64,000 bases of DNA from Batrachochytrium dendrobatidis JAM81 (taxonomy: Eukaryota; Chytridiomycota; Chytridiomycetes; Rhizophydiales), in the NCBI RefSeq assembly GCF_000203795.2, contig NW_006281099.1:1352690-1416689 (forward strand), written 5' to 3'. The position numbers and the translations under genes are program-made. How positions within the stretch are numbered: position 1 is the stretch's first letter; each line of letters begins with the position of its first letter. This document shows positions 48,763-59,959 of the stretch, piece after piece. The notes under the pieces are model-generated. The model saw only the letters and a program-made list of their open reading frames with translations, ran no database searches and was not told where the DNA came from.

Positions 48763-50899
48763 ATGGTGGTGAGTAGCATTCAGTCAATGCTAGTCAATAT
48801 AAATAGGAAACCAGTTTCGTCTTAAATCATTCAAGTTGACCTTTACCTAAATTTTTGAGCTGTTATCATGATCTGCAAAGACTGCCATTTCAACATCTTG
48901 AATTGTGGCAAATTCTCGCTAATTTATCAACTCTACACATCATTTGACTAGTCATTCAGTTTTATAGCTGGTATCTTGGCGATAGTGGCAGCTTTTGTGT
49001 TTGTCCTGGTATTTGGTGCAACCAAGACATTGTATCAAACATGGGTGGGCACACTCCACTATTTCATTACATCTACCATTCCAAATCTACTAGGGTAAAC
49101 CATTTGAATTCAGCTGTTGATTTTAATAGGATAATTTGCTGTGGGTTGATTAGACTGGACAACATAGTTAACCATCCGGATTTAAAAAAAAGATATTTGA
49201 TGCGAGCAATACTTGGAAAACGAGGTGTGGCTTATATGAGTCGACAACTGGATTGGCTTAACAATGACAAACACCCACTTGGCCAAATATTTTATCTGTT
49301 TCTTGTTGGTGGTGGTTTGATCGAGTTTTTTCTACTTACCGTATCTCGTGTCCACAAAGAAATGCAATGGTAATCCGAGTGTATATTTTATGTACAAACA
49401 TCAGGTGCGATCCGTGTTGATACGATATTTGATTCTTGTCCATTTTTAGGTGGATTGTGATTCCAATTATCGTTTGGACATACACATCATTCTATATGGC
49501 ATCAACTATCGATCCAGGGTTTATTACTTCAAAAAATGTTGATCGTGCATGCCAGATCTTTGATTACGATTATTGGTTATTCACGCCACGCAAGTGTACT
49601 ACTTGCAAGACTCTAAAGTAATCATGGATTTGGGTTTATGCTGTTGCGATGAGATGGTTTAGTCTGCTAATTTAAAATTGCCCATCTTCCTGTTTTGAAC
49701 TACAATTACTTTTATCATCAGGCCAGCTAGGTCAAAGCACTGCTCTGTTTGCAAAGGGTGTATTGCACGGCTGGAGTAAGTGATTTTATAATTACGCTTT
49801 ATTGTATATGTTGCCTTTTGATTGACTGGTGCAACAGGACTCACAGAGTATGCATTGATTTTATGTCTACACAAGCCATCATTGTGTTTGGAGTAGGTTA
49901 TAAATGGCCAAAATAATGATATAACAATTAAACAAGTTATGCGTATCAGAGCTTATTCAATGGTTTGCACTAAAAACAACACATTTAGTCAATAACTGCG
50001 TTGGGCACTACAACAATAGATGGTTTTTATCGTTTTTGATCTCTACTTCAATGTATTGCGCAATGGGTGCATTTTACTCTTTTCGTGCTCTTCAGCTTAC
50101 GTATAAAGAGTTGGATCTGGGTCGGCGTCTCTATCGCGATCCAAGAATCAGTAAAATTGTAAACATGCCATTTTGGATACAGATGAATGTAGGTGGTTTC
50201 ATTCCCTGAATACTTTTAAACGAGCCTTGTACTTAATGTTTGTGAATCGAACCATAGTATTTATCTCAAGCTGAGCCACGGATATCTGCGTTTTTTTTGT
50301 TCACGGGGATACTTGCTGTGATTGTATTTCTTTTTTTTCTATACCAATCGAGTTTTGTTATCTGGGGCATTACATGCAAGTTGACTGACCAACACCGATG
50401 GTGTAACATTGTAGATGTAGCACTCGAGTGTGGAAATCAAACTAACACTGTATATCATGTACACCAAACCCTTTTAGCAAACGAGTCGTTCAAGTGGGAA
50501 GATTGTGCATATGCAATTAAAGTCGGTGCTCTTGAGCATGTACCCAAATGTGTTTATGATTACAATCGCGATTATCGACGACTCAAAACCGCCGTTCTTG
50601 TAAATGGACCCAAAAGTCGTGCTGCACGAATATTTCGCCAACGCACATTGGAAGTTGACAAAATCATGCAATGCAGTAGTGATGAAGATGAAGCAAAATC
50701 GACACATACTCAAGTAAGCTCGAAACAAGATGCAACTCAACGCGGAAAGACAGTCGTAGATGAACCTACTTTGGTTGCATACTATCTTGCGTCGACCCAC
50801 GGCAAACGAATGTCAAATATTTACAATTTGGGTATATGGCAAAATATCATGCAAGTTTGTTTCCCACAATCTCTCGATTTAAACCAAAATAAACGTTGA
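48763..50899 (+). CDS. SWF1: DHHC palmitoyltransferase, Swf1-like
   Basis: ER/Golgi protein S-acyltransferase; yeast Swf1 palmitoylates SNARE membrane-proximal cysteines. The first membrane helix GILAIVAAFVFVLVFGATKT is followed by an exon with NHPDLKKRYLMRAILGKRGV. Next come WWIVIPIIVWTYTSF, then the cysteine-rich domain: CTTCKTLKPARSKHCSVCKG, CIARLDHHCVWINNCVG, NNRWFL. The catalytic DHHC is encoded by a 17-base exon, 49876-49892, between acceptor acaag and donor gtaggt. Two further helices precede a soluble tail. The tail contains NESFKWEDCAYAIKVG and ends in IYNLGIWQNIMQVCFP, the Swf1-type C-terminal block, which favours Swf1 over other DHHC enzymes. The first exon is very short (ATG at 48763) and its exact donor is uncertain. 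Confidence 0.88.
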
Positions 50900-51288
50900 T
50901 AAAGTGATGTGCAATGTATATTTTGTACTGAGAAGTGACAATGGGTTTTTTCAATGACTTTACCCAACTATCAAATACTTATCTACACAAGTATATAATA
51001 AAAACATGCAATCGATTTTTAAAAATAGAGCATTGACACGGGGAAAATCTGAGAAGGATTTATATCTGTAAGCAATAAACAAACCGAGACTAGTAATAGC
51101 TGTGAAAGAGGTTTGTATTCACTTTAAAACATAATAGTAAAGTGGAAATAGTGGTGGAGACGGAGAAGGAGTAAACAAATGTGCTTGATTGTTGAGTGAA
51201 ATCAGCAAAGCCAAGATTTCAAGAGTGCCTTGCCAAAAATAATATTTGAATGTGGGAGATTGGCAATGAATAAATCCATGTGCTGCAC
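50900..51288. other. Convergent 3' region, no gene
   Basis: AT-rich space between the stop codons of the Swf1 and SCAI genes. Short poly-A stretches and AATAAA-like words (TATAATAAAAAC near 50995, GCAATAAAC near 51072) may serve as polyadenylation signals. Nothing else seen. Confidence 0.4.
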
Positions 51289-54200
51289 TTATGTCGAAGG
51301 CTCGGGCAAAGCCTCTACGACAAAGCTGTAAAGTGATTCAGCGCTTGCAAGCTTGACCAATTCTTGAATCTTTGTGATGAGTTCAGGAGAAGTCATAATG
51401 GACGACGGAATGGGTGGGTAGGCAGTCGGGAGATGCTAGAAGTAATACATTGAAAAGCAATTCAGTTTACAAAAATTCTACAAAACATGTAGTCAAAAAT
51501 AGTTGTAATCTACCTTGGGATCCTTAAAGGCATTGTGGTGCTCCAGGATGGAGTAGCAAAAAATGTACCGAACAATAAAGTTTCGTAGGAAATCATCTTG
51601 TGTAAAACGTTTGTACGATTTGTCTACATCAGGCATTCAAAATAAGTATTTGATATTAAGCAAAATATATACTACTACAAATTCATACCAATATTAACAT
51701 CTTTTTCGATTAAATCAGTAATAATCTTTTCTGTTGCATCAGCGTGCACAACACACTGTGACCAGATGTCAGGAGACAGTTGGCTTTGGTCACACACAAA
51801 AGTGAAGCCTTTCACAGGAGCATGTAGAAACAAGGTAAAAAGACCGCCAATGTGGGTGGTATCTAAAAATATGTGCATCACAAAAAGTTAAAACAGCAAC
51901 ATACCAGAAATACAATATCAGGTAGCATATAAAATATACCTTTGATTGCAGTGGGATACTCAGTTGGGCTCATCAAACAAGCAAATGGCTGATTAAACAC
52001 TTTGGGAAAATCCTGCAAAATATTCATGAAGTTCAGATTGAATAGGCGTTGGCAAACCAATACTTGTTGACTCGACAGATTTAAAATACAGCACAAGCAA
52101 AATATACCTTGAAAGCGACACTGTTGTTGCTGTCCACAATCACAAACATAGGTCTGCGAGTAAATGGCACAAGATCGTGTGGATGAAGAGTGTGGATTAA
52201 GGCATGTTGATCAGGATCAATCTTGTCAGGAGCAGGCTTTCGACTGTAGTTCACTGCAGTTGACACACCGCCAGAGTAGCTATCAGTCTGTGATGCGCGC
52301 TTGGCTCCATCCGCTGACAAGTATAGAAACATGGCCGAATTTTCCGAAAGATCCTTAAATGCCGTAGCAATGTAAAGAGACAGCTGAGCAAAAGTGGGGC
52401 GGTACAAGAGATACTTGTGTGGGTTTGTTCGACGAGTAGCAGTGGTTTTGTCTATATCATCTGCGCCTTCACGAGATTCAGTACTTGTCATGGGATCACC
52501 TTGAGGAACAGCTGGGCGAACCTGATTTGGAAGTGCATTTGGCTCGCGTTCCAGCGATTGCAGTATACGGTACATGTCCAATGTCAATTCAGAAAATTTA
52601 ATCTGATTGGAAGTATTCCAAAAATTGATTCATTAGTAAAAAATCAAACCCTGTCTATCAATCAATAGAATACTACTAAAGTAATGTGTAAACAACAAAC
52701 TTACTTGATTAGCATAGTTTCCAACCAAAATGGCTTCCTGCAGTTTAAGTTTGGGGGCGCCATCCTTGTCGAATTTAAGAGTGTTCTGATTTTGAATACG
52801 ACTGGGAAAATGCAAAATGTTTCCTTCCATATCTACTGGTGCCAATCGGCGCTCGACCTAAAGTAGTGTAATTTAAAGTCAACATGCAGTCGCATTTTAG
52901 CATTGTTTTAATGATTCCAAACATAGACATTGAGAGTTTTTCCTAAAACGTAAAACTACAAGAACAGCATCAACACACCTCCATGAACATGGAAAGTTCA
53001 AGAAGAACAACATTCCATTCATCCGAATCGCTTGGATTAAAGGTTGAAGTGTAGTCTTCAATTAGGACACCAACTTCTTCGGTAAGACTCTTGACCATTT
53101 CTGTACGGTTCAGAAGAAGACACACAACAGCAAAGCGTGCAAAGTAACGAAGCTTCTTGATCATAAGCGGGGCACTACGGTACAGGTGATATCAGTAAAA
53201 ATCAAATCAATCACAATAGAATACATTGTGAGAAATAAAAATAGGCTAGCAAAGAAAAGCAGTCAATTTTTACTACTGGCATACTTTTTAGCTTCCAGGA
53301 CGTCTTTGAAATACATTCGATCGCGAATGGCTTCATAGAAAATGAATGATTCATAAAGATAGTTGGTTTCACTTGTTCGAAGATAGTAATGGTAATAGAG
53401 CTGGCCAATTTTCGAGGCCAATTCGCCAATCTCCCAACGCTTCAGGCCATAGTACTCCTTATTATCCAAAACAGATCTAAACACAAACTATAAGTACAGT
53501 CATTCAAGCAACAATTGCTTGAAAAACAACCCAATTTGTTCATAACGCATTTACCTGTAAGTCTGTTGAAACTTCCAAATTTTAGTGTATACTTCAAAAG
53601 TACGTTGAAAGTATGGCTGCCAATTTCGACCAGTGGGAGGAAGATCACTATACGTAGTGCAAAGTGAATAGGATTAGCATACAAATTAGCCAATAGCCTA
53701 TGTAATAAAGGCAAACTACACGATTGAGTAATCGAGTTGATACGATCCAGCAAAAAGGGTTGACAATACTTACCGCAACCCAGCAAATAGCTGCTGTGAC
53801 TTTTCCAGCAGATATTGAAACTCTAATTTTATTGTTATAGTATGAATAGATACATTACAGAATAGACAAAAAATCCAGTGTTTAGCAAGACAGTAATAGG
53901 ATACAATTCTCAAACAGAATGGCTCAAGAAACCAAAGTAAGCTTCCAAACACAAATCAGATCCAACCAAGTGGAGAGAAATTGGGGTCTTGTGTAACAAA
54001 AAGGGTCTTGAGCCCAAATGTTGACTAGTCATACAAAAGATGAGTATCGTTGAGGATCACTACCCTCGTCTGAAAGACGAGTTAGTTTAGTAAATGTACA
54101 AGTCATACATGTCTGCAGTTTTAAGCAGTTGATACGAGTGAGCCAAAAGGCGCTGATAGATATGAAGCTCGTGTATAGATCTGGCAAGTTTTTTCCAGAT

Positions 54201-54703
54201 TCTCAAGGATTCAGAGTAGTAAACCCATCCATTCGGGACATCTTGCAGTGGTACGATACAGATGGTCAGCACTACTCAAAGCAATGCCTTGACCCATCAG
54301 CTCCATTCAATCACTTTTAAAAAAACAAATTCGCCACTAGCAATAAAGAGCAATAGTGTCTATAAAACAAAGCAGCTTTTCTTGCATATGTGGATATAAG
54401 CGTAGTGCATAGCGACACACTTCAAAGTCATGACAATACGCCCTCCCATTACGGTTAAACCGTCACCATTGTATATCCCAAATCAAAGTCAAGATACTCT
54501 ACAGCCTATTGAATGCAATGGCCAAGATACGTGGTATCATTGCGTAATAGCAATACTATTGAAACTAACAAGTGTCAAGGGTTGAGTAATAGAGTTGGGT
54601 TACCTTCAACAATTTTCTGGCTACTGGGAGCGTTTCCATGAAGCTGACCCGAGTCAGTAAAGGTCTCGCTGTGAGTGGTGTGAGCACTAATGATATCTTC
54701 CAT
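51289..54703 (-). CDS. SCAI: SCAI family protein
   Basis: Orthologue of animal SCAI (suppressor of cancer cell invasion), a nuclear protein that represses MRTF/SRF transcription and takes part in double-strand break repair with 53BP1. The first exon, 54703-54604 (MEDIISAHTTHSETF...SSQKIVE), splices over about 780 bases to an exon giving EFQYLLEKSQQLFAGLR. This mirrors human FCYLLDKSKQLFNGLR. Collinear blocks follow: FEVYTKIWKFQQTY; VLDNKEYYGLKRWEIGELAS; KIGQLYYHYYLRTSETNYLY; KKLRYFARFAVVCLLLNRTE; LTLDMYRILQSLEREPNALP; NPHKYLLYRPTFAQLSLYIA; LHPHDLVPFTRRPMFVIVDS; FNQPFACLMSPTEYP; GGLFTLFLHAPVKGFTFVC; FTQDDFLRNFIVRYIFCYSI. The last exon ends at TAA 51289. Conservation extends over the whole length, so this is a true orthologue. 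Fungal MRTF is not established, so the chromatin or repair role is the more likely conserved one (inference). Confidence 0.92.
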
Positions 54704-56138
54704 CTTGTTAAAAAAGAAGCAACCCAATGCAAGATGCCAGCTAGTTGTTGAAAAGAAGGAAAGAAGTCGATAGCTGAGAATGGGCCTGAAATCTGGTTTG
54801 TTTTGTTGCTTATGCGCATCACATCCGACATTGTTCTGCTTGTGATATCTAACATACACTCAATTTCCTATTCCTGAATTCACAAAGTTATTCCGTCAGA
54901 TCTCCTTGAAACTAAGGTGATAGTATAGCATAGCCTGTCGTCTTGTATCATTTATTTGCTACCGTCATATTGAAAGTTTGACGGTATCATATTTTGCTTT
55001 ATTTATGCACTGGGGTCCAGTCAGTAAATGACCAAACTCGCATTAAAGTTGTAGCCGACTACCTGATTCAAACTATCCGTCATTGTCCAAGTGAACCGTG
55101 GCCAATACAAAAGATGAGCTCATGCAGCTGTCAAGCCGCGTGTCTTTTGAACAAATCTCCAGTCAACCCAGCACAATTTGTATATTCTGACATTAAAAGT
55201 AGAGCAAATTTCAAATTTTATTTGATAGTCAATTGTAATGTACCAAAGAGCAAGCAATAAACCCTTTATCAGATCCAACTTGAAATCAAGCAAATCATGT
55301 TCTATTAAAAGAAAAAGTGGTTCGATAGCAAGCACCAATGATCAAAAAAGCTGATTTTGTTTCAATAAAAATTGGAAGTCGGCATGGATGACCCCGACCA
55401 ACAGAGTGTGAGAAACGTAATAAGAGAATCAATCAGTTTCTTCTTGAATTAGATAGGAGAAGGAAAACCAAGTAAGCCTCGTTGAGTTACAGTACCATCC
55501 CTTTCTAAAAAACAACCCATAAGGATCATCTCCAAGAAAATAAATGGAAACTGCAGTCACATAACTGTGCTATGACAGATCAGTACTTTCAACCACTGCC
55601 GCATGTCTCAAACTTACAAAAGCAAGAACAAAACAAACGCTCAAGGAAAATGCATTCAAAACACAATAAACCTCCTTAGCTAGCAATGGCAAAAGAGAGG
55701 ACCTTTGCTATCAGCGACAATTTCTGCCATATGTCCGAGGACTTTCCCCAAAGCAATAAAGAATGCAAACTCGAACGAATTAGCAAATCTTCCGAGGCAC
55801 TAAACAATGACCAAAGTCAATGGTCTCAACCTGCCGAAACAGGGAGACAACTAGGCACTCCGTATGTTCGCTTCGAATAGTGACTCATGGCCCCGTTGGT
55901 TCAAATGCCAACTCGCAACAATCAATCAACTAGTCAACTGCAGTTGCAGAGTCTGCAGAACCAACGGCTCCCATCTCCCAGGTAAAAAGAAAATTGAAAA
56001 AACTGGAATTTATAAGCAGTCACGGCCAGATTTGATTGGTGGAATTCATGATTGGTGAATGTTTGGTCGCGAGCTTCCATTCGCTCCTTTATCTATTGTT
56101 GGTCTGCGTCGTAAGCAGTCATACAACTACCTTCTATC
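54704..56138. other. Divergent intergenic region (SCAI / NCS-1), possible small membrane-protein exons
   Basis: About 1.4 kb between divergent starts. Most of it shows no coding character. On the minus strand, 55678-55620 and 55556-55455 can be read as two exons separated by an intron (donor gtaagt, acceptor gactgcag). They encode a hydrophobic stretch VLNAFSLSVCFVLAFFPFIF, then LEMILMGCFLERDG and a final LLGFPSPI before a stop. I could not find a start exon that keeps phase, and no family is recognised. Treat it as a candidate only. Confidence 0.3.
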
Positions 56139-56992
56139 ATGGGAAAAGCCAGCAGCAAACTAAGTCCAGAGGTTTTGGACGAGCTATCAAAAAAGACTCG
56201 CTTCGATAAAAAGGAACTGCAGCTTTGGTAACCCTTATACTCCTTGAATATGTGGCTATTTGGCGTCTTGAGTTACTGTAGTATCTAAATCCAAAATAAC
56301 CCTACACTGAAAACAAAAGGCATAGAGGCTTTCTTAAAGACTGTCCAAGAGGGAGTCTTGACAAAAAAGACTTTCAAAAGATATTCAAGCAGTATTTCCC
56401 TTTTGGTGACTCGTCAAAGTATGCTGGATATGTGTTTAGGCTTATGGATCTTGATGGCAATGGCGAGCTTGACTTTGTTGAATTTATGACTGCCTTGAGC
56501 GTATCAGCTAGAGGAGATATCGAGGACCGACTGTCCTGTAAGTTGGCTTGACCACCCTGGTTGCCAGCATGTATTGTTTATTAGAATGCATTCAAGCTCA
56601 ATCATCTATTAAACTATAGGGTCATTTGCACTGTATGATCTGGATGAAGACGGTTATATTGGCGAGGCTGAGATGCTTTGTATTGTAGACTCTATCTATC
56701 GCATGATTGGAACAACAGATGGCTTGCAACCTAACGAACTAATGCCAGAACAACGTGTAGCCAACGTATTTGCCACCATGGATTTGGTGTGTAATGAAAA
56801 CACTGGATATCATAGTGTACATAATCTTTAATGATGAATACTTTTTATTAACAGAATGTTTTTTGTTTTAATTCAATTCTATGGTACGGATAGGATCATG
56901 ATGGTCGCTTAAGCTATGAAGAGTTTAAACAAGGTTCTAAACTGGACCCATCTATAGTTGCTGCAATGGATCTATATAGCGGACTTATTTAA
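56139..56992 (+). CDS. NCS1: Neuronal calcium sensor 1 / frequenin
   Basis: Myristoylated EF-hand calcium sensor. The yeast orthologue Frq1 activates phosphatidylinositol 4-kinase Pik1 at the Golgi. Exons 56139-56227, 56320-56537, 56620-56786 and 56894-56992 give 190 aa, exactly the usual length. The start [16 protein letters not shown] provides the N-myristoylation signal. EF1 is degenerate ([13 protein letters not shown], with the Cys-Pro that disables binding). EF2 [15 protein letters not shown]3 [13 protein letters not shown] and EF4 [13 protein letters not shown] have complete calcium ligands. The first junction uses acceptor caaaag to give QLWHRGFL. The C-terminus [10 protein letters not shown] is typical. 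Very firm call. Confidence 0.96.
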
Positions 56993-57091
56993 CTATCCTT
57001 AATCTAAATAAACCAGTATCTTTTTTGATTCGAGTTTGTTTAATATCTTGCATTGCAATCTAATATCTGAAATGGATATGGTCGAATATTA

Positions 57092-57162
57092 CAGCCGTAT
57101 TCACCTAAAACAACTTTCCTGTATGACACTATAGTATTCCATTTTACGCAAATACAGCTGTA
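57092..57162. repeat. Minimal inverted-repeat derivative (copy G)
   Basis: About 71 bases in which the two termini of the dispersed family (CAGCCGTATTCACCTAAAAC and CATTTTACGCAAATACAGCTG) are separated by only about 25 bases. It looks like an internal-deletion derivative able to fold into one hairpin. It lies in the 3' space between NCS1 and NSA1. Confidence 0.75.
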
Positions 57163-57186
57163 GATGTGTATTTAAAACCATTTATT

Positions 57187-59217
57187 TTAAGCATGCTGCT
57201 TTCTCTTTGTTTGACTAGATCGGGTCAGAGAAACAGACTCTTTCTTTGCAGGCGTATCATCATCGACAATTGGAATACTTTCCCACAGTATATCGCTTTC
57301 ATCCATGCTCTTGTTTCCGTTTCGTTGTTCAAGTTTCTCGCCATCATTAGTCTCATTGCTAGTTTCAGTTTCATCTCTGAAATATTCGTCCACAACCATG
57401 GCCGTTAAACGTTGCTTCAAATATACTTCTTTTGTAATTCGACGTTTACCAGATCGTTCAAACAACCGCAATTTACGATCAATTCCAATCGTTACAACAG
57501 TGTCATTGTCTACACAGCAAACCACCTGCGTTACTGCTCCAGCAATACCCAAAAATTTGCCTGAAACCACTCCTGACTTGCCATGAATAACTGTCATTTG
57601 ACCTGTTGTGTCTGCACAGATGATATCGCTGATTGTATTTAAATGGCAAGTTAGCTTAGCGTCTAATAAGCAAAATCGTGATTGATTTAAACATGATGTT
57701 TTAATTTCACCTCGAGAAAAACAAATGCATTAGACTTACAGTTCATCAGAACCTATGGCTATGTTTTTAATGGGATGCTCGCCGACATTTACATCTAGTA
57801 TGGGTCGTCGTTGCAGTTTTGTGTCATATATTCGAACTTGATGATGTCCTGTACCAGTAACAAGCCGTGTAGGAGAATCTTTTCCAATCCATTGGATTTC
57901 AGTTATCCATACTGGAACACGCATATCCAGAAAGTCGTGCTTTACCTGAAATCATAAAAAGTATGCATGATACCAACTCAGCTGATCAATTATCTGTAAC
58001 AATCAATAATACAAGTTTATACAATTATTCCTACATTCTTGGCCATCCATATTGGTTCAAGTACTGGAAGAGTATTGTTTTCACATTCATTTGGATCAAT
58101 TGACGGCTGAGTTTCTGCATTCTCCTGTCGTTTCTTTTTCAATTTCTTTTCTGGAATACTGCATCCTGTTTTATCGTGATCTTCAGAATTCATCTCTGCT
58201 GGCTTAAATAGACTGTTGATATCCCACACGCACAGATCTCGCTCTTCGCCACCAGTAGCAAAAATATGTGGAAAATGCGGATGCACTCTCATTTTAGATA
58301 GACAATCCATTCCTAACGAGGCAGTAGCATGTGGAAGCTCCTTGTTCTAACAGAGATTTTCAACCATGATTTAGTACGATACAACTGTACTCTGATATGA
58401 ATAGTAAATAGTAGCTTCATCCACAAAATACCAAGGCAATGCCATACTTGAACCTCGTCGTCCTTGTGCTGTAAATAAAATATTTTACCAGTATTGGTGC
58501 ATGCTATAATTGTTCTAAACACATTGTGGTTTGAAACAGCCAATAGTCAAAACTTTAGCTAATTATTCAAACCTAGATTGGATTGATATGTAGACTATTC
58601 AAACTGTTTGACAATCAGAGATAATTTACCCATTGTGCTCATGAAGGCCAATGAAATGCTCGGGTCGTTTCCTGATTTTAGCAATCGAAAGTCTAGGCGC
58701 TTGTTCATTTTGTTTCGATGCATCTAGAGCAGGGTGAAAGCAAGTATGTCGCTTCAAAATCGATCCAGTTTCAATCGAGACGCACTCAATAATTCCTGAA
58801 ACTCTGGCAATAACAACTACATTAGGATCCAAAGTACTCTGTGCAAGAAATTGAATGCTTCGACTGCGATCCACTGTTCCAAAAACTCGAGTTTTAACGA
58901 GTGGGATTTCATCCTTCTTTACTTCAGCATCGGAATCAATTGAAGATGGGGTAGATTTCCCTCGACAAATGCTGGATTTCAGTTTTTTATTTGGCATAGG
59001 CACAATAGCCTGTTGCTTGATTGTGGTAACTGAGTAGATTATATTTGGATTAGTCAATGAATCATTTAAACCGCAATGAATAGATAATTTTACTAGAAAT
59101 ATACTTCTTCATACCCTACATATTCTAAAAATTGAGTGGTAAGGAATAGATGATAAACAAACCAGTATGTACCATACCTTTTAAAAGCCCAGACTCATCG
59201 CCTGTCACAATCTTCAT
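57187..59217 (-). CDS. NSA1: Ribosome biogenesis WD40 protein Nsa1/WDR74
   Basis: Nucleolar WD40 protein of pre-60S particles, a partner of the AAA-ATPase Rix7/NVL2. Starts at 59217, MKIVTGDESGLLK, the typical Nsa1 opening. It continues through minus-strand exons near 59100-58640, 58540-58440, 58310-58020, 57950-57740 and 57640-57187. Diagnostic blocks: FATGGEERDLCVWDINSLF; VWITEIQWIGKDSPTRLVTG; TGHHQVRIYDTKLQRRPILD; VNVGEHPIKNIAI; VVTIGIDRKLRLFE; KEVYLKQRLTAMVVDEYF. The corresponding WDR74 segments are LVTTTAYHQVRLYD, QRRPVLDFPVGDHP and GLDRVLR...VYLKSQL. The C-terminal tail is acidic then basic (DILWESIP..., TKRKQHA), matching the WDR74 tail that contacts Rix7. Exon borders are approximate. 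Confidence 0.9.
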
Positions 59218-59959
59218 TGTCGTGAATACGGCAATAAAAATCTAAAAGCAAGACCAAAAAAAAATTGTAGTCCAAAGTTTTGTCGAAACTGCACCAACAC
59301 GTGTTTCTCAATTCAATCTATAGTGTGCAAAATAACAGGACACAAGTTTATAACGATGGTATATGATCGGATTCAAATAAGTAATAATTCTAATTCATTA
59401 ATGATATTATTATGCCAAACTTTCAAATGAATAGCAAACACAATGGTCGAATCCATGCAATAGCACAATCAGGCAATTGTGGCAAAAGGAATACTAGATT
59501 TTAACAAACCTATTTTGTATGCAATTATAAACTGATAATAAGTTGCTGTTTACCATTGATTTTATTAGATAAAATTTACAGCATCAACACAATTTTTGAT
59601 GCATAGATCAAGTCGGTTTGTGTCACAGGCATATCAAATAGTTTGGCCAACAACATTGTTCAGTCTAACGATCATCTTTTCATCAATTTGATCAATTAAA
59701 GCAGTTGGTACCATCAACTTTTAGTGCTGTCTAAACAGATGAGTTTATTATTTTTATATATGAACCGTATTTATTTACAGCAGATTCACGTAAAACAAAA
59801 CGCTAGTAAAAGAGTCAAAGTATAACAAACGGCTAGCACATGTTTAATTGATGCCAGTTCCCACCAAATGTACTTGGAAACAACGTGCTCTTTAAATACA
59901 ACCAGTTTCAAATCAACTATTTTCACTATAAAAGCAAATGGACAACAGTTGACCACGGG
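59218..59959. other. Intergenic region with a repeat remnant
   Basis: Between the NSA1 start and the 3' end of the pseudouridine-synthase gene. Apart from the repeat remnant at 59764-59900, it is plain AT-rich DNA with no supported ORF or RNA. The segment next to 59217 is presumed NSA1 promoter. Confidence 0.4.
59764..59900. repeat. Dispersed repeat fragment (copy H)
   Basis: Begins CCGTATTTATTTACAGCAG with a second end-like ATTCACGTAAAACAAAACGC, then AGAGTCAAAGTATAACAAAC and CCAGTTCCCACCAAATGTAC, which align with copy E. The right half is missing. Confidence 0.6.

Noticed and set aside
54087..54320. Overlapping ORFs on both strands in the SCAI intron
   Set aside because: They interrupt a well-supported SCAI reading and show no family features.
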